Positions 36,368 through 44,601 of a stretch of DNA of 64,000 nt are shown piece by piece (position 1 is the stretch's first letter; each line of letters begins with the position of its first letter). The stretch is taken from NCBI RefSeq assembly GCF_012910785.2, contig NZ_WTVH02000010.1, positions 1,426,001-1,490,000 on the forward strand. Direction: 5' to 3'. This DNA comes from Aromatoleum buckelii (GTDB lineage Bacteria; Pseudomonadota; Gammaproteobacteria; Burkholderiales; Rhodocyclaceae). A program made the position numbers and the translations under genes. The notes below the pieces were generated by a model. The model had not been told where the DNA came from. It ran no database searches and saw only the letters and a program-made list of their open reading frames with translations.

Positions 36368-37846
36368 TCAGAGGGTTGCGGCGGCGATGTGCCGGTCGAT
36401 GGCTTCCCGGTAGCGGTCCAGCAGCGCGGCACGGCGCAGCCGGCCGTTCGGAGTCGCGAGGCCGTTTGCCGCGCTGAAAGGCTCGTGGGCTCGCAGCCAG
36501 TGGTGCACGCGCGCGTAATCGGGCAGTTCGCGGTTTACCGCCGCCACCGCAGCGGCCAGCGTGTCGTCGGAAAACCCGGCCCCGCGCGGCACCAGCACCG
36601 CGACGTTGGCGGGCAGGGCTTCGCCGTGCAGCCACGCCTGCGCGATCGGCAGCTGCTGCACGAGCTCGGCTTCGACCCATTCCGGATTCACGTTGCGCCC
36701 GTAGGCGGTGACGAACTGGTGCTTGCTGCGCCCATGCAGCACGAGAAAACCGTCTTCGAAATGACCTAGGTCGCCGCTGTCGAGCCAGTCATCCGCAGCC
36801 CCGTCTTCACCGAGGTAGCCGAGCATCCGCGCGCCGCGAACCAGCACTTCGCCGCCGGGGCCGAGGCGCACGTCGGCGTGCGGCAGTGGCCGCCCGACCG
36901 TGCCGATGCGCCGCTGCTCCGGCGTATTGAGGCAGACCACCGACGCGCATTCGGATAAACCGTAGCCTTCGAACACCGGCAGGCCGAGCGCGTCGGCGCG
37001 CTGCAGCAGCCCTGGCGAGACGCGTCCCCCGCCGACGGCGATGAAGCGCAGCGACGCCGGCAGCGCTGCGCCCCGCTCAACCGCCGCGACGAGCATCAGC
37101 AACAGCTGCGGCAACAGGATCAGGCTGTTCGGCTGGCCGCGTTGCAGCGCGGCAAGAAAACGCTGGACATCGAACCCGGTGGCGCCGGAGAGGCCGATGT
37201 CGCCCATCGGCATCAGGTCGACTGCCGCGCCCGAAAGCAGCGGTGTGTAGAGGCCGGCAATGTTCTCCAGCAGCGTCGCGAGCGGCAGCACGCACAGGTG
37301 GCGCTCGATTGCGCACGAGCGGCTTGCCTGCCACAGGCTGGAGGCGACTGCCATCTGCGCCGCGGCGTCGAGGCAGACGCCTTTGGGCTGGCCGGTGCTG
37401 CCGGACGTATAGGTGATCTTCACGGTGCCGGCGGGCAGCGCGGGCGGGCGGTCGACGTGGCGTTGCGCAATCTGCCCTTCGGTCGCGCCGAAGCCGGCGT
37501 GGTCGAAGGCGGTGCTGTCGTCGATGATCAGCGTGTCGACGCCCGCGCTGTCGAGCACGTGCGCCTGCTGCGGGGCCGAGAAGAAACCCGGGAGCGGCAC
37601 GCACACGAGCCCCGCCTGCAGCGCGGCAAGATCCCAAAGGGCCCAGTCGACGCCGTTGTCGAGCGCGATCGCGACGCGGCGGCAGCCGGCACTGCGAAAG
37701 CGCTTGGCGCGCAGCGCGACTTCGTGCAGCGCCTCACGATAGCTCAGGCGACGGCCGCCCTGTCGCAGTGCGGGCCGCTCGCCCTGCACCTGCATCTCCG
37801 CGAACAGCATTTCAGGCGACGGCAGCATCGTGAGTTCCCGCGTCAT
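36368..37846 (-). CDS. AMP-dependent synthetase-like enzyme with altered A10 motif
   Basis: A 492-residue member of the ANL (acyl-CoA synthetase, adenylation) superfamily. The phosphate-binding loop TYTSGSTGQPKG is at 145-156. The A5-like motif is GYGLSECASV, and the A7/A8 block is WLDSGDLGHFEDGFLVLHGR. The A10 motif at the end reads TPNGRLRR, where canonical enzymes have GK; the catalytic lysine is thus arginine. Activity may be altered, or limited to thioesterification. It overlaps the hemolysin-family gene by 35 bases and leads the oxidase gene by 11. Confidence 0.8.
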   Translation of the reverse strand: MTRELTMLPSPEMLFAEMQVQGERPALRQGGRRLSYREALHEVALRAKRFRSAGCRRVAIALDNGVDWALWDLAALQAGLVCVPLPGFFSAPQQAHVLDSAGVDTLIIDDSTAFDHAGFGATEGQIAQRHVDRPPALPAGTVKITYTSGSTGQPKGVCLDAAAQMAVASSLWQASRSCAIERHLCVLPLATLLENIAGLYTPLLSGAAVDLMPMGDIGLSGATGFDVQRFLAALQRGQPNSLILLPQLLLMLVAAVERGAALPASLRFIAVGGGRVSPGLLQRADALGLPVFEGYGLSECASVVCLNTPEQRRIGTVGRPLPHADVRLGPGGEVLVRGARMLGYLGEDGAADDWLDSGDLGHFEDGFLVLHGRSKHQFVTAYGRNVNPEWVEAELVQQLPIAQAWLHGEALPANVAVLVPRGAGFSDDTLAAAVAAVNRELPDYARVHHWLRAHEPFSAANGLATPNGRLRRAALLDRYREAIDRHIAAATL

Positions 37847-38504
37847 GGAAAATCCTCTGATGCCCGAGGCGGTGATAGACGCCCTTGCTCGTCAGGCGCT
37901 CGTGGCCCCTGCGAAGGTCGCCGGCCATCAACTTCGGGTGCGTCGCGTAGTAGCTGCCCCAGTCGGCAACTTCGTCGCCCATGCGCAGCGGATCGGCATC
38001 ACCTAGCGACAGCGGGGACAGGTGCAGGCGACGGACGCTGTTCAAAACTTCGGTCGTGCCGGTGAACACCACCCAGTCGAAGCCGTGTGCGACCAGCAGA
38101 TCGGCGAGGGCGACGATCAGCAGCCGGGCGTGTCCCGGGCCGCGAGCGGCGAGGTTGCCGACTTCGACGATGCGTTCTCGCGCCGGACGAAGGCCGGACA
38201 GGCGGGCGATCTCGGTCTCGATCGGACGATCGAGATAACGCTCGAGGAACAGTTTGTCATCGGCGGCGCTGCGCACGCCGACAACCCCGCGCAGCTGTCC
38301 GGCATCGTCCTCGAGCTGGAGCAGGGTGGGCATGAAGTGACGCACCCGGGCGCCATAACGAGCGGCGAAACGTTCGCGGATGAACGCTTGCGCGGCGGTG
38401 CAGGGACCTTCCGGCTCCCGTCCGTCGACGGCGCGCAGCGTCAGCGACGGAGCGCAACCGATTCGCGCTATCGCCTTGTAACAGCAGCCGTTCCGAGAGT
38501 TCAT
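37812..38504 (-). CDS. Thermostable-hemolysin family protein (GNAT-like)
   Basis: A 230-residue protein that matches the thermostable hemolysin family (T_hemolysin) named from Vibrio. Recognisable segments include FIRERFAARYGARVRHFMPTLLQL (about 41-64), LFLERYLDRPIE (about 85-96) and IVEVGNLAARGPGHARLLIVALADLL (about 112-137). The fold is believed to be GNAT-like, so an acyl or aminoacyl transferase role is more likely than direct lysis. It is the first gene of the operon and is divergent from the PepSY gene. Confidence 0.8.
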   Translation of the reverse strand: MNSRNGCCYKAIARIGCAPSLTLRAVDGREPEGPCTAAQAFIRERFAARYGARVRHFMPTLLQLEDDAGQLRGVVGVRSAADDKLFLERYLDRPIETEIARLSGLRPARERIVEVGNLAARGPGHARLLIVALADLLVAHGFDWVVFTGTTEVLNSVRRLHLSPLSLGDADPLRMGDEVADWGSYYATHPKLMAGDLRRGHERLTSKGVYHRLGHQRIFHDAGTHDAAVA

Positions 38505-38550
38505 TTGAGCATCGCAGTCGAAGATTCGAAGCTCATTGTTGCCGTGCTGT

Positions 38551-38567
38551 CTTAAGCGAGCCTTAAG
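38551..38567. promoter_or_regulatory. Direct repeat CTTAAG-N5-CTTAAG, PmrA/QseB-type box
   Basis: CTTAAG at 38551-38556 and again at 38562-38567, separated by five bases, is an exact match to the (C/T)TTAA(G/T)-N5-(C/T)TTAA(G/T) consensus known for PmrA-type regulators. It lies 47 bases upstream of the T_hemolysin gene and 168 bases upstream of the divergent PepSY gene. The likely binder is the QseB/PmrA-like regulator encoded in the same operon. Confidence 0.7.
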
Positions 38568-38734
38568 CGGACACCATGCGCGGCTCCGAGGGAAACGATG
38601 ACAAGGGACATGGGAAGGGCATCCGGCGCACAGCGGTATTCCCGCCCCGGTGCGTTCAGCTTCGATTCATGTGTGTTTGCGCAGAATGCCTCCCATGCCA
38701 CCTCGGCATGAAAAGACACCGAAGGAGAACAGCC

Positions 38735-39019
38735 ATGAAAACCAGCCATCTCATCGTCGCCGTGACCACCCTGCTGGCCGGCACCGCCGCCATCGCCGGA
38801 CCGACCTGCACCGACGCCCCGGAAACGAGCTGGATGCCGCAGACGACGATGCTGCGAAAGCTCGTCGACGCCGGCTACACGCTCGAGAAGTTCAAGGTCA
38901 CGAAAGGCAACTGCTATGAGTTGTACGGCACCGACAAGGACGGCAACAAGGTCGAGATCTATCACAACCCTGTCGACGGCAGCATCGTCGAATCGAAGGT
39001 GAAGGCGAAGCGGGCTTGA
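38735..39019 (+). CDS. Periplasmic PepSY-domain protein
   Basis: A 94-residue exported protein: signal peptide MKTSHLIVAVTTLLAGTAAIA, then a PepSY_2-like domain with MLRKLVDAGYTLEKFKVTKGNCYELYGTDKDGNKVEIYHNP. Two cysteines (in PTCTD and KGNCYE) could form a disulfide. Small periplasmic PepSY or OB-fold proteins often sit next to PmrAB/QseBC systems. A GAAGGAG site precedes the ATG. It is transcribed away from the seven-gene operon and shares the intergenic regulator box. Confidence 0.82.
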   Translation: MKTSHLIVAVTTLLAGTAAIAGPTCTDAPETSWMPQTTMLRKLVDAGYTLEKFKVTKGNCYELYGTDKDGNKVEIYHNPVDGSIVESKVKAKRA

Positions 39020-39140
39020 TGCGCTTGGCGTGGCCCCTGCCACGCCGGCAGCAGGTCATGTTGATAATTGCGCGGATTTTGTTCCCTTGTCGCGACCCGG
39101 ACTCGACGTCCGCACGCTCCCTTGCATGTTGCGTTCCCTC

Positions 39141-39174
39141 GGACTAGGATAGTAATCAATTACTCACTTAGTCC
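39141..39174. promoter_or_regulatory. 34-bp palindromic operator of the TetR gene
   Basis: Two nested pairs of perfect arms share one centre: GGACTA (39141-39146) with TAGTCC (39169-39174), and AGTAAT (39151-39156) with ATTACT (39159-39164). The structure lies 10 bases upstream of the tetR-like ATG at 39185. It is a strong candidate for the autoregulatory site of the exporter operon. Confidence 0.75.
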
Positions 39175-39184
39175 CGGAGCGCAC

Positions 39185-39793
39185 ATGAGCCTCCATGGCA
39201 AGCATCTTCCTGCCGACGAACGGCGGGCCGTGACAGTCGAAGCCGTGGTCGAGCTGGCAGGGTCGCAAAATCCCAGCGAAATCACGACTTCGGCGATTGC
39301 GAAACACATGAACCTGACCCAGGGAGCATTGTTTCGGCATTTTCCGACGAAGGACGCGATCTGGCAGGCGGTCATGGAATGGGTCGCCGAACGTCTCCTG
39401 GCGCGGATCGACCGTGCGGCGCACGGGATCGAGTCGCCGCTGGCGGCAATGCAGGCGATGTTCATGAGCCATGTCGAGTTCGTCGTCGAGCATCCCGGTG
39501 TGCCGCGGATGATGTTCGGCGAGCTTCAGCGGGCCGAATCGACGCCGGCCAAGCGCATGGTGCAGACCTTGATCCAGCGTTACGGTGAGCGTCTGCACCG
39601 GCTCATCGAGAACGGCAAGGCGTGCGGAGAGCTGTCGGCGACGCTCGACAGCGAGGCCGCAGTCACCCTGTTCATCGGCACGATCCAGGGACTCGTGATG
39701 CAGTCGCTGCTGGCCGGCGACGTGGCCCGCATCCGTCGGGAAGCGCCGAGGGTGTTCGCGATCTACGAGCGCGGAATCGGGGCTGCGCAATGA
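39185..39793 (+). CDS. TetR-family transcriptional regulator
   Basis: A 202-residue repressor. The helix-turn-helix is ITTSAIAKHMNLTQGALFRHFPTKDAIWQAV (about 36-66). The rest is a helical ligand-binding domain. It leads a four-gene operon; its stop overlaps the adaptor start by four bases (ATGA). It probably represses the exporter genes from the 34-bp palindrome just upstream. The ligand is unknown. Confidence 0.88.
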   Translation: MSLHGKHLPADERRAVTVEAVVELAGSQNPSEITTSAIAKHMNLTQGALFRHFPTKDAIWQAVMEWVAERLLARIDRAAHGIESPLAAMQAMFMSHVEFVVEHPGVPRMMFGELQRAESTPAKRMVQTLIQRYGERLHRLIENGKACGELSATLDSEAAVTLFIGTIQGLVMQSLLAGDVARIRREAPRVFAIYERGIGAAQ

Positions 39794-40941
39794 GACGCCT
39801 GCCTTTCCAGGGGCGCACCTTGGCTCTCGTGGCGGTGATTGTTCCACTGCTCGCATTGTTCGTTTACGTCGCGCTGCGCTCCGGCCCGCTGGCGCCGGTG
39901 TCCGTGACGGTCGCAAGCGTCGAGACCCGGGCGATCACGCCGGCGCTGTTCGGCATCGGCACGGTGCAGACGCGTTACACGTACCGCATCGGCCCCACTT
40001 TTGCCGGACGCGTGAAACGGCTCGACGTCCACGTCGGCGACCGGGTGAAGGCGGGTCAGGTGCTCGGCGAGATGGATCCGGTGGATCTCGATCAGCGTAT
40101 CCGCGCGCAGGGCGCGGCGCTCAAGCGGGCCGAGGCGGCGCTGCGCGAAGCGGCGGCGCGTCAGAATTTCGCCCGAAGCCAGGCTCGTCGCTACGAGCAG
40201 CTCTTCGCTGTGCGCACGATCAGCGAGGAACTGGCGACGACGAAACACCAGGAACTGCAGATCGCCGACGCGGCGTTGTCCGGCGCCCAGGAAGAGCTGA
40301 TCCGGGCCCGTTCCGACGGTGAAGCCCTTGTCGCGCAGCGGAACAATTTGCGCCTGGTCGCGCCGGTCGACGGGTTGGTCGCGGTTCGTGATGTCGACCC
40401 CGGCACGACCATCGTCGCAGGGCAGCCGGTCGTCGAAGTGATTGCGCCCGAAAGCCTGTGGATCAACGCCCGCTTCGACCAGGTCAGCGCGTCCGGGCTC
40501 GGCGCCGGACTCCCGGCAAGCGTCGTGCTGCGCTCGCGCAACGGACAGGCGTTGACAGGTCGCGTGCTGAGGGTCGAACCGATGGCCGACGCAGTAACCG
40601 AGGAGACGCTCGCGAAAGTCGCGTTCGATTCGCGGCCGGAGCCGCTGCCGCCGATCGGCGAGCTCGCCGAGGTGACGATCGAGCTGCCGGCGCTCCCCGC
40701 AGCGCCGGTGATCCCGAACGCCGCGATTCGCCGCGAAGCGGGGCAGGTCGGTGTGTGGAAAATCGTCGACGGCGACGCACGCTTCACCCCGGTGAAGCTC
40801 GGTGTCGGCGACCTCGACGGCCACGTGCAGGTGCTCGAGGGAGTCCGGGACGGCGAGCAGGTCGTCGTGTATAGCGAAAAGGCGCTCACGGCGGGCAGCC
40901 GGATCGACGTCGTCGACGACATCCCCGGAGTGCCGCGATGA
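39790..40941 (+). CDS. Membrane fusion protein (HlyD/RND adaptor)
   Basis: A 383-residue adaptor. An N-terminal membrane anchor (about 10-30, LALVAVIVPLLALFVYVAL) is followed by a lipoyl-like segment (AGRVKRLDVHVGDRVKAGQVLGEMD, about 72-96), a coiled coil (about 100-190), and beta-barrel domains. It bridges the inner-membrane exporter to an outer-membrane channel that is not in this operon. Four-base overlaps with the TetR and permease genes show coupling. Confidence 0.87.
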   Translation: MRRLPFQGRTLALVAVIVPLLALFVYVALRSGPLAPVSVTVASVETRAITPALFGIGTVQTRYTYRIGPTFAGRVKRLDVHVGDRVKAGQVLGEMDPVDLDQRIRAQGAALKRAEAALREAAARQNFARSQARRYEQLFAVRTISEELATTKHQELQIADAALSGAQEELIRARSDGEALVAQRNNLRLVAPVDGLVAVRDVDPGTTIVAGQPVVEVIAPESLWINARFDQVSASGLGAGLPASVVLRSRNGQALTGRVLRVEPMADAVTEETLAKVAFDSRPEPLPPIGELAEVTIELPALPAAPVIPNAAIRREAGQVGVWKIVDGDARFTPVKLGVGDLDGHVQVLEGVRDGEQVVVYSEKALTAGSRIDVVDDIPGVPR

Positions 40942-42140
40942 TCAGCCTCGCCGGCCGCGACATCCTCCATGCGTGGGGAAAATTCGTTTTTACCGGCATC
41001 GGCTTGGGGTTGCTGATCGGTGTGACGCTGACGATGGCCGGCGTTTACCGCGGCATGGTCGACGACGGCAGGGCGCTGCTCGACAACAGCGGTGCCGACC
41101 TGTGGGTCGTGCAAAAGGACACGCTGGGCCCTTATGCGGAGTCGTCCAGCGTCAATGACGACGCGTACCGCACCCTTCTCGCGATGCCCGGAATCGCGCA
41201 GGCCGTAAACGTCACGTACCTGACGATGCAGGTCCGCAGGGGAGACCTCGACGTACGGGCGATGGTCGTCGGCATCGCGCCCGGCAGACCGGGGATTCCT
41301 GGCTGGCCGCCTTATCTCGTCGCCGGTCGCCAGATCACGCGTGGGCACTACGAGGCGGTCGCCGACATCGCGAGCGGCTTCAGGCTGGGCGACCGCGTCG
41401 CGATCCGTCGCAATCATTACGTCGTGGTGGGGCTGACCCGGCGCATGGTGTCGTCGAGCGGCGACCCGATGGTGTTCATCCCGCTCAAGGACGCCCAGGA
41501 AGCGCAGTTCCTCAAGGATAACGACGCGATCTGGCAAAGCCGCCGGCGCACCGGCGCGAATCCGGCCTTCAATCGTCCCGGCGTGCCGGACCTGCTGGAC
41601 GCAGTGATCGCTTCGCAAAGCACCAACGCTTTCGTCAATGCGGTCCTCGTGACGCTCGAACCCGGCCATGCTCCCGAAGAGATCGCGCGGTCCGTCGGCC
41701 GCTGGAAGCGCCTGACCGCCTATACCCGGCCGCAGATGGAAGAGATCCTCGTCGGCAAGCTGATTGCGACTTCCGCGCGGCAGATCGGCATGTTCCTCGT
41801 CATCCTCGCCGTCGTCAGCGCCGCCATCGTCGCCTTCATCATCTACACGCTGACGATGGACAAGATCCGCGAGATCGCGGTGCTGAAGCTGATCGGCACG
41901 CGCAACCGCACGATCGCCGCGATGATCATGCAGCAGGCGCTGGCGCTGGGTCTGATCGGATTCGTCGTCGGCAAGATCACCGCGACGTTCGCGGCACCGC
42001 TGTTTCCCAAATACGTGCTGCTCGTCCCGTTCGACTCGATCGCAGGCTTTTTCGCCGTGCTCGCGATCTGTGTGCTGGCGAGCGTCGTCGCGATCCGCAT
42101 GGCGCTCAGGATCGATCCGGCCGAAGCGATCGGAGGGTGA
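40938..42140 (+). CDS. FtsX-like ABC transporter permease (DevC/MacB type)
   Basis: A 400-residue inner-membrane protein. One helix near the start (about 14-35) and three near the end (about 280-390) flank a large periplasmic domain (about 40-270). This is the FtsX/MacB topology. C-terminal segments such as MDKIREIAVLKLIGTRNRTIAAMIMQQAL (about 307-335) form the coupling region. With the adaptor and the ATPase it makes a tripartite exporter like DevBCA. The substrate is unknown. Confidence 0.87.
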   Translation: MISLAGRDILHAWGKFVFTGIGLGLLIGVTLTMAGVYRGMVDDGRALLDNSGADLWVVQKDTLGPYAESSSVNDDAYRTLLAMPGIAQAVNVTYLTMQVRRGDLDVRAMVVGIAPGRPGIPGWPPYLVAGRQITRGHYEAVADIASGFRLGDRVAIRRNHYVVVGLTRRMVSSSGDPMVFIPLKDAQEAQFLKDNDAIWQSRRRTGANPAFNRPGVPDLLDAVIASQSTNAFVNAVLVTLEPGHAPEEIARSVGRWKRLTAYTRPQMEEILVGKLIATSARQIGMFLVILAVVSAAIVAFIIYTLTMDKIREIAVLKLIGTRNRTIAAMIMQQALALGLIGFVVGKITATFAAPLFPKYVLLVPFDSIAGFFAVLAICVLASVVAIRMALRIDPAEAIGG

Positions 42141-42141
42141 C

Positions 42142-42852
42142 GTGAGCAGCAAGGGTATCCGTATCGAAGGCCTGAAAAAGCGCTACGGCGGGGGCGACAC
42201 TGCCGTCCATGCGCTTAAGGACGTGGCGATGGACGTGGCGCCGGGAGAGGTCGTCGGTCTCATCGGACCGTCGGGCTCCGGCAAAAGCACGCTGCTGAAG
42301 TGCCTCGGCGCGGTGATCGATCCCACTGCCGGTCGCATGACGCTGGGCGATGAAGTGATCTACGACGACGGCTGGAAAGTGCGCGACCTGCGCGCACTGC
42401 GGCGGGACAGGATCGGCTTCGTCTTCCAGGCGCCTTACCTGATCCCGTTTCTCGATGTCATCGACAACGTCGCGCTGCTGCCGATGCTGGCCGGCGTGCC
42501 GAACGCCGAGGCTCGCGAGCAGGCGCTCGAACTGCTCACGGCGCTGGATGTGCACCACCGTGCACGCGCGATGCCATCGCAGCTTTCCGGGGGCGAGCAG
42601 CAGCGGGTCGCGATCGCCCGCGGGCTGGTCAACCGTCCGCCCGTGATCCTGGCCGACGAGCCGACGGCACCGCTCGACAGCGAGCGAGCGATGGCCGTCA
42701 TCCGCATCCTCAACGACATGGCGCGCAAGTTCGAGACGGCCGTCATCGTCGTCACCCACGACGAAAAAATCATCCCCACGTTCAAGCGCATCTATCACAT
42801 CCGCGATGGTGTGACCCATGAGGAAGCGGGCGAAGGCAGGGGATTCGATTGA
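42142..42852 (+). CDS. ABC transporter ATP-binding protein, LolD/MacB type
   Basis: A 236-residue ATPase. It starts with GTG at 42142, one base after the permease stop. Walker A is GPSGSGKST (about 43-51), the signature is LSGGEQQRVAIARGLV (about 149-164), and Walker B is VILADEPTAPLDSE. The length and LolD-like motifs fit the ATPase of FtsX-type exporters. It ends the TetR-controlled operon. Confidence 0.88.
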   Translation: MSSKGIRIEGLKKRYGGGDTAVHALKDVAMDVAPGEVVGLIGPSGSGKSTLLKCLGAVIDPTAGRMTLGDEVIYDDGWKVRDLRALRRDRIGFVFQAPYLIPFLDVIDNVALLPMLAGVPNAEAREQALELLTALDVHHRARAMPSQLSGGEQQRVAIARGLVNRPPVILADEPTAPLDSERAMAVIRILNDMARKFETAVIVVTHDEKIIPTFKRIYHIRDGVTHEEAGEGRGFD

Positions 42853-42969
42853 GCGAACGACCTGTCGCCCCGGATGGCCGCCGGGTTCTGCCGGCCTTCC
42901 GCAGCGGCGCGCTCGCTGGCGCCGCGCGTCGAAACATGCGCTAATGGTGCACCTTGAAATGTTGGCGTG

Positions 42970-43299
42970 ATGACGATGACAGCTCCTGCGTCCCTTCCCG
43001 ATGTCGAATCCGTACGCACCCTGTTGCGCCGTGTCATCGATCCTGAAGTCGGGGTCAATATCGTCGATCTCGGGCTCGTCTACCGCATCGACGTGACGGC
43101 CGAAGAAGTGCTCATCGAGATGACGATGACTTCGCCCGCGTGTCCGATGGGAGATATGATCATGGACGACATCGATGCCGTTCTCGATGGGGCGTTGCCG
43201 GAAAATTTGCGAGTGGTCGTGAAAATGGTGTGGGACCCGCCGTGGAATCCGGGAATGATGAATGCTGAAGCACGCGAACATTTCGGCTGGGAAAAGTGA
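42970..43299 (+). CDS. DUF59/MIP18-family iron-sulfur assembly-like protein
   Basis: A protein of about 109 residues (MTMTAPASLPDVESVRTLLRRVIDPE...). DPEVGVNIVDLGLVY (about 24-38) and MTSPACPMGDMIMDD (about 52-66) are the DUF59 hallmarks, with the conserved cysteine in TSPACPM. SufT and PaaD carry the same domain; both act in iron-sulfur cluster delivery. The last segment (WDPPWNPGMMNAEAREHFGW) is typical of stand-alone betaproteobacterial forms. Nearby respiratory genes contain many Fe-S proteins. Starts at 42970 and 42976 are both possible. Confidence 0.85.
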   Translation: MTMTAPASLPDVESVRTLLRRVIDPEVGVNIVDLGLVYRIDVTAEEVLIEMTMTSPACPMGDMIMDDIDAVLDGALPENLRVVVKMVWDPPWNPGMMNAEAREHFGWEK

Positions 43300-43425
43300 G
43301 CATTTCCCGAAGCATTCTGTAGCAGAGATTTTGCACGCGGAAGGCGAAGCGCAGGCTTGCCTTCCCGGCCCGGCACGCCGGCACGCTCCCGGCCTCGCCC
43401 GAGAAAACAATCACCCAGGTCCCTG

Positions 43426-44514
43426 ATGATGCAGGATTTACGCCCCCCGGCGCGTCTTCCATTACTCGTGCTCGGAATGCTTTCGCTGGTTGGAGGCGTC
43501 CTGGCGGGGTTGTCGCGGCTGGCGCTCGACATGCCGGTTTTTGCCGCGAACCAAGCCGGGCTGCATGGTGCGCTGATGATCGGCGCGTTCTTCGGTACCG
43601 TGATCAGTCTCGAGCGCGCGGTCGCCCTGGCAAGGATGTGGGCGTACCTCGCACCTGCTTGCGCGGGGGCGGGGGGACTCGTCCTTCTCGCTGGGGCGCC
43701 CGCGCCGCTTGCGCAGGGGTTTTTCATTGCGGCTGCGCTGATCCTCGTCCTTGGCAGCGTTCAGGTGATGCGGCGCCAGACGGTGTTGTTTACCGTGGTG
43801 CTGGCGGTGGGAGCGCTGTGCTGGTTGGTCGGCAATCTGGCGTGGCTGATCGAAAACAATGTTCAGGCCGCAGTGCCGTGGTGGCTGGGATTCCTCGTGC
43901 TGACGATCGCCGGCGAACGCCTGGAGCTGACACGTTTCCTGCCGTCGCGACCTGCGGCGGCTCCGCTTTTCAGCGTCGCAGTGGCAGTGATTTTGGGCGG
44001 CGCCGCGACCTCGCTGTGGCGCGAGGAGGCCGGTTTGGCGATCTTTGCCGGCGGACTGCTTTTCCTGGCCGCGTGGTTGCTGCGCTACGACATCGCGCGT
44101 CACAACGCCCGCCAGAAGGGGCTCACACGTTTCATCGCGATCTGTCTGCTGTCGGGTTACGCGTGGCTCGCGGCCGGGGCGCTGTTGGGTCTGGGGAACG
44201 GTTTCGCGCCGGGTGCCGCGATGCGCGACGCCGCACTCCATGCGATCGCGCTCGGCTTCGTCTTCGCAATGGTGTTCGGCCACGCACCGATCATTTTTCC
44301 CGCGATTGCGAGAGTGAAGCTGCCGTATCACCCGGTGTTTTACTTGCCGCTCGTCGCGCTGCACGTGTCGCTCGCGGCGCGCATCGCTGGCAGCGCAGAG
44401 GAGTGGTTCGCGCTGCGGCAACTGGGAGCGGTGCTGAATGGCCTGGCGTTGCTGCTGTTCATCGTGACGATGATCACGAGTGTGCTCCGGGGACGAAAGC
44501 GGGGCAGGGCGTGA
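43426..44514 (+). CDS. NnrS-like multi-pass membrane protein
   Basis: A 362-residue protein with about eleven hydrophobic segments. Conserved histidines sit at helix ends, as in AGLHGALMIGAFFGTVISLERAVAL (about 44-68) and LHAIALGFVFAMVFGHAPIIFP (about 270-292). This pattern resembles NnrS, a heme-containing protein linked to nitric-oxide stress in denitrifiers, but the match is by eye and the protein is a bit short. Proximity to nos genes supports the link. Adjacent ATGs at 43426 and 43429 compete. Confidence 0.55.
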   Translation: MMQDLRPPARLPLLVLGMLSLVGGVLAGLSRLALDMPVFAANQAGLHGALMIGAFFGTVISLERAVALARMWAYLAPACAGAGGLVLLAGAPAPLAQGFFIAAALILVLGSVQVMRRQTVLFTVVLAVGALCWLVGNLAWLIENNVQAAVPWWLGFLVLTIAGERLELTRFLPSRPAAAPLFSVAVAVILGGAATSLWREEAGLAIFAGGLLFLAAWLLRYDIARHNARQKGLTRFIAICLLSGYAWLAAGALLGLGNGFAPGAAMRDAALHAIALGFVFAMVFGHAPIIFPAIARVKLPYHPVFYLPLVALHVSLAARIAGSAEEWFALRQLGAVLNGLALLLFIVTMITSVLRGRKRGRA

Positions 44515-44601
44515 GGCGTCCGGTCCGGGGGGTGAGGGGATGAGCCCACGGGTTCCTTCGGGGCCGGTCTCCCGCAACGGAGAAACCGAGCGGCCGGCCG
44601 G

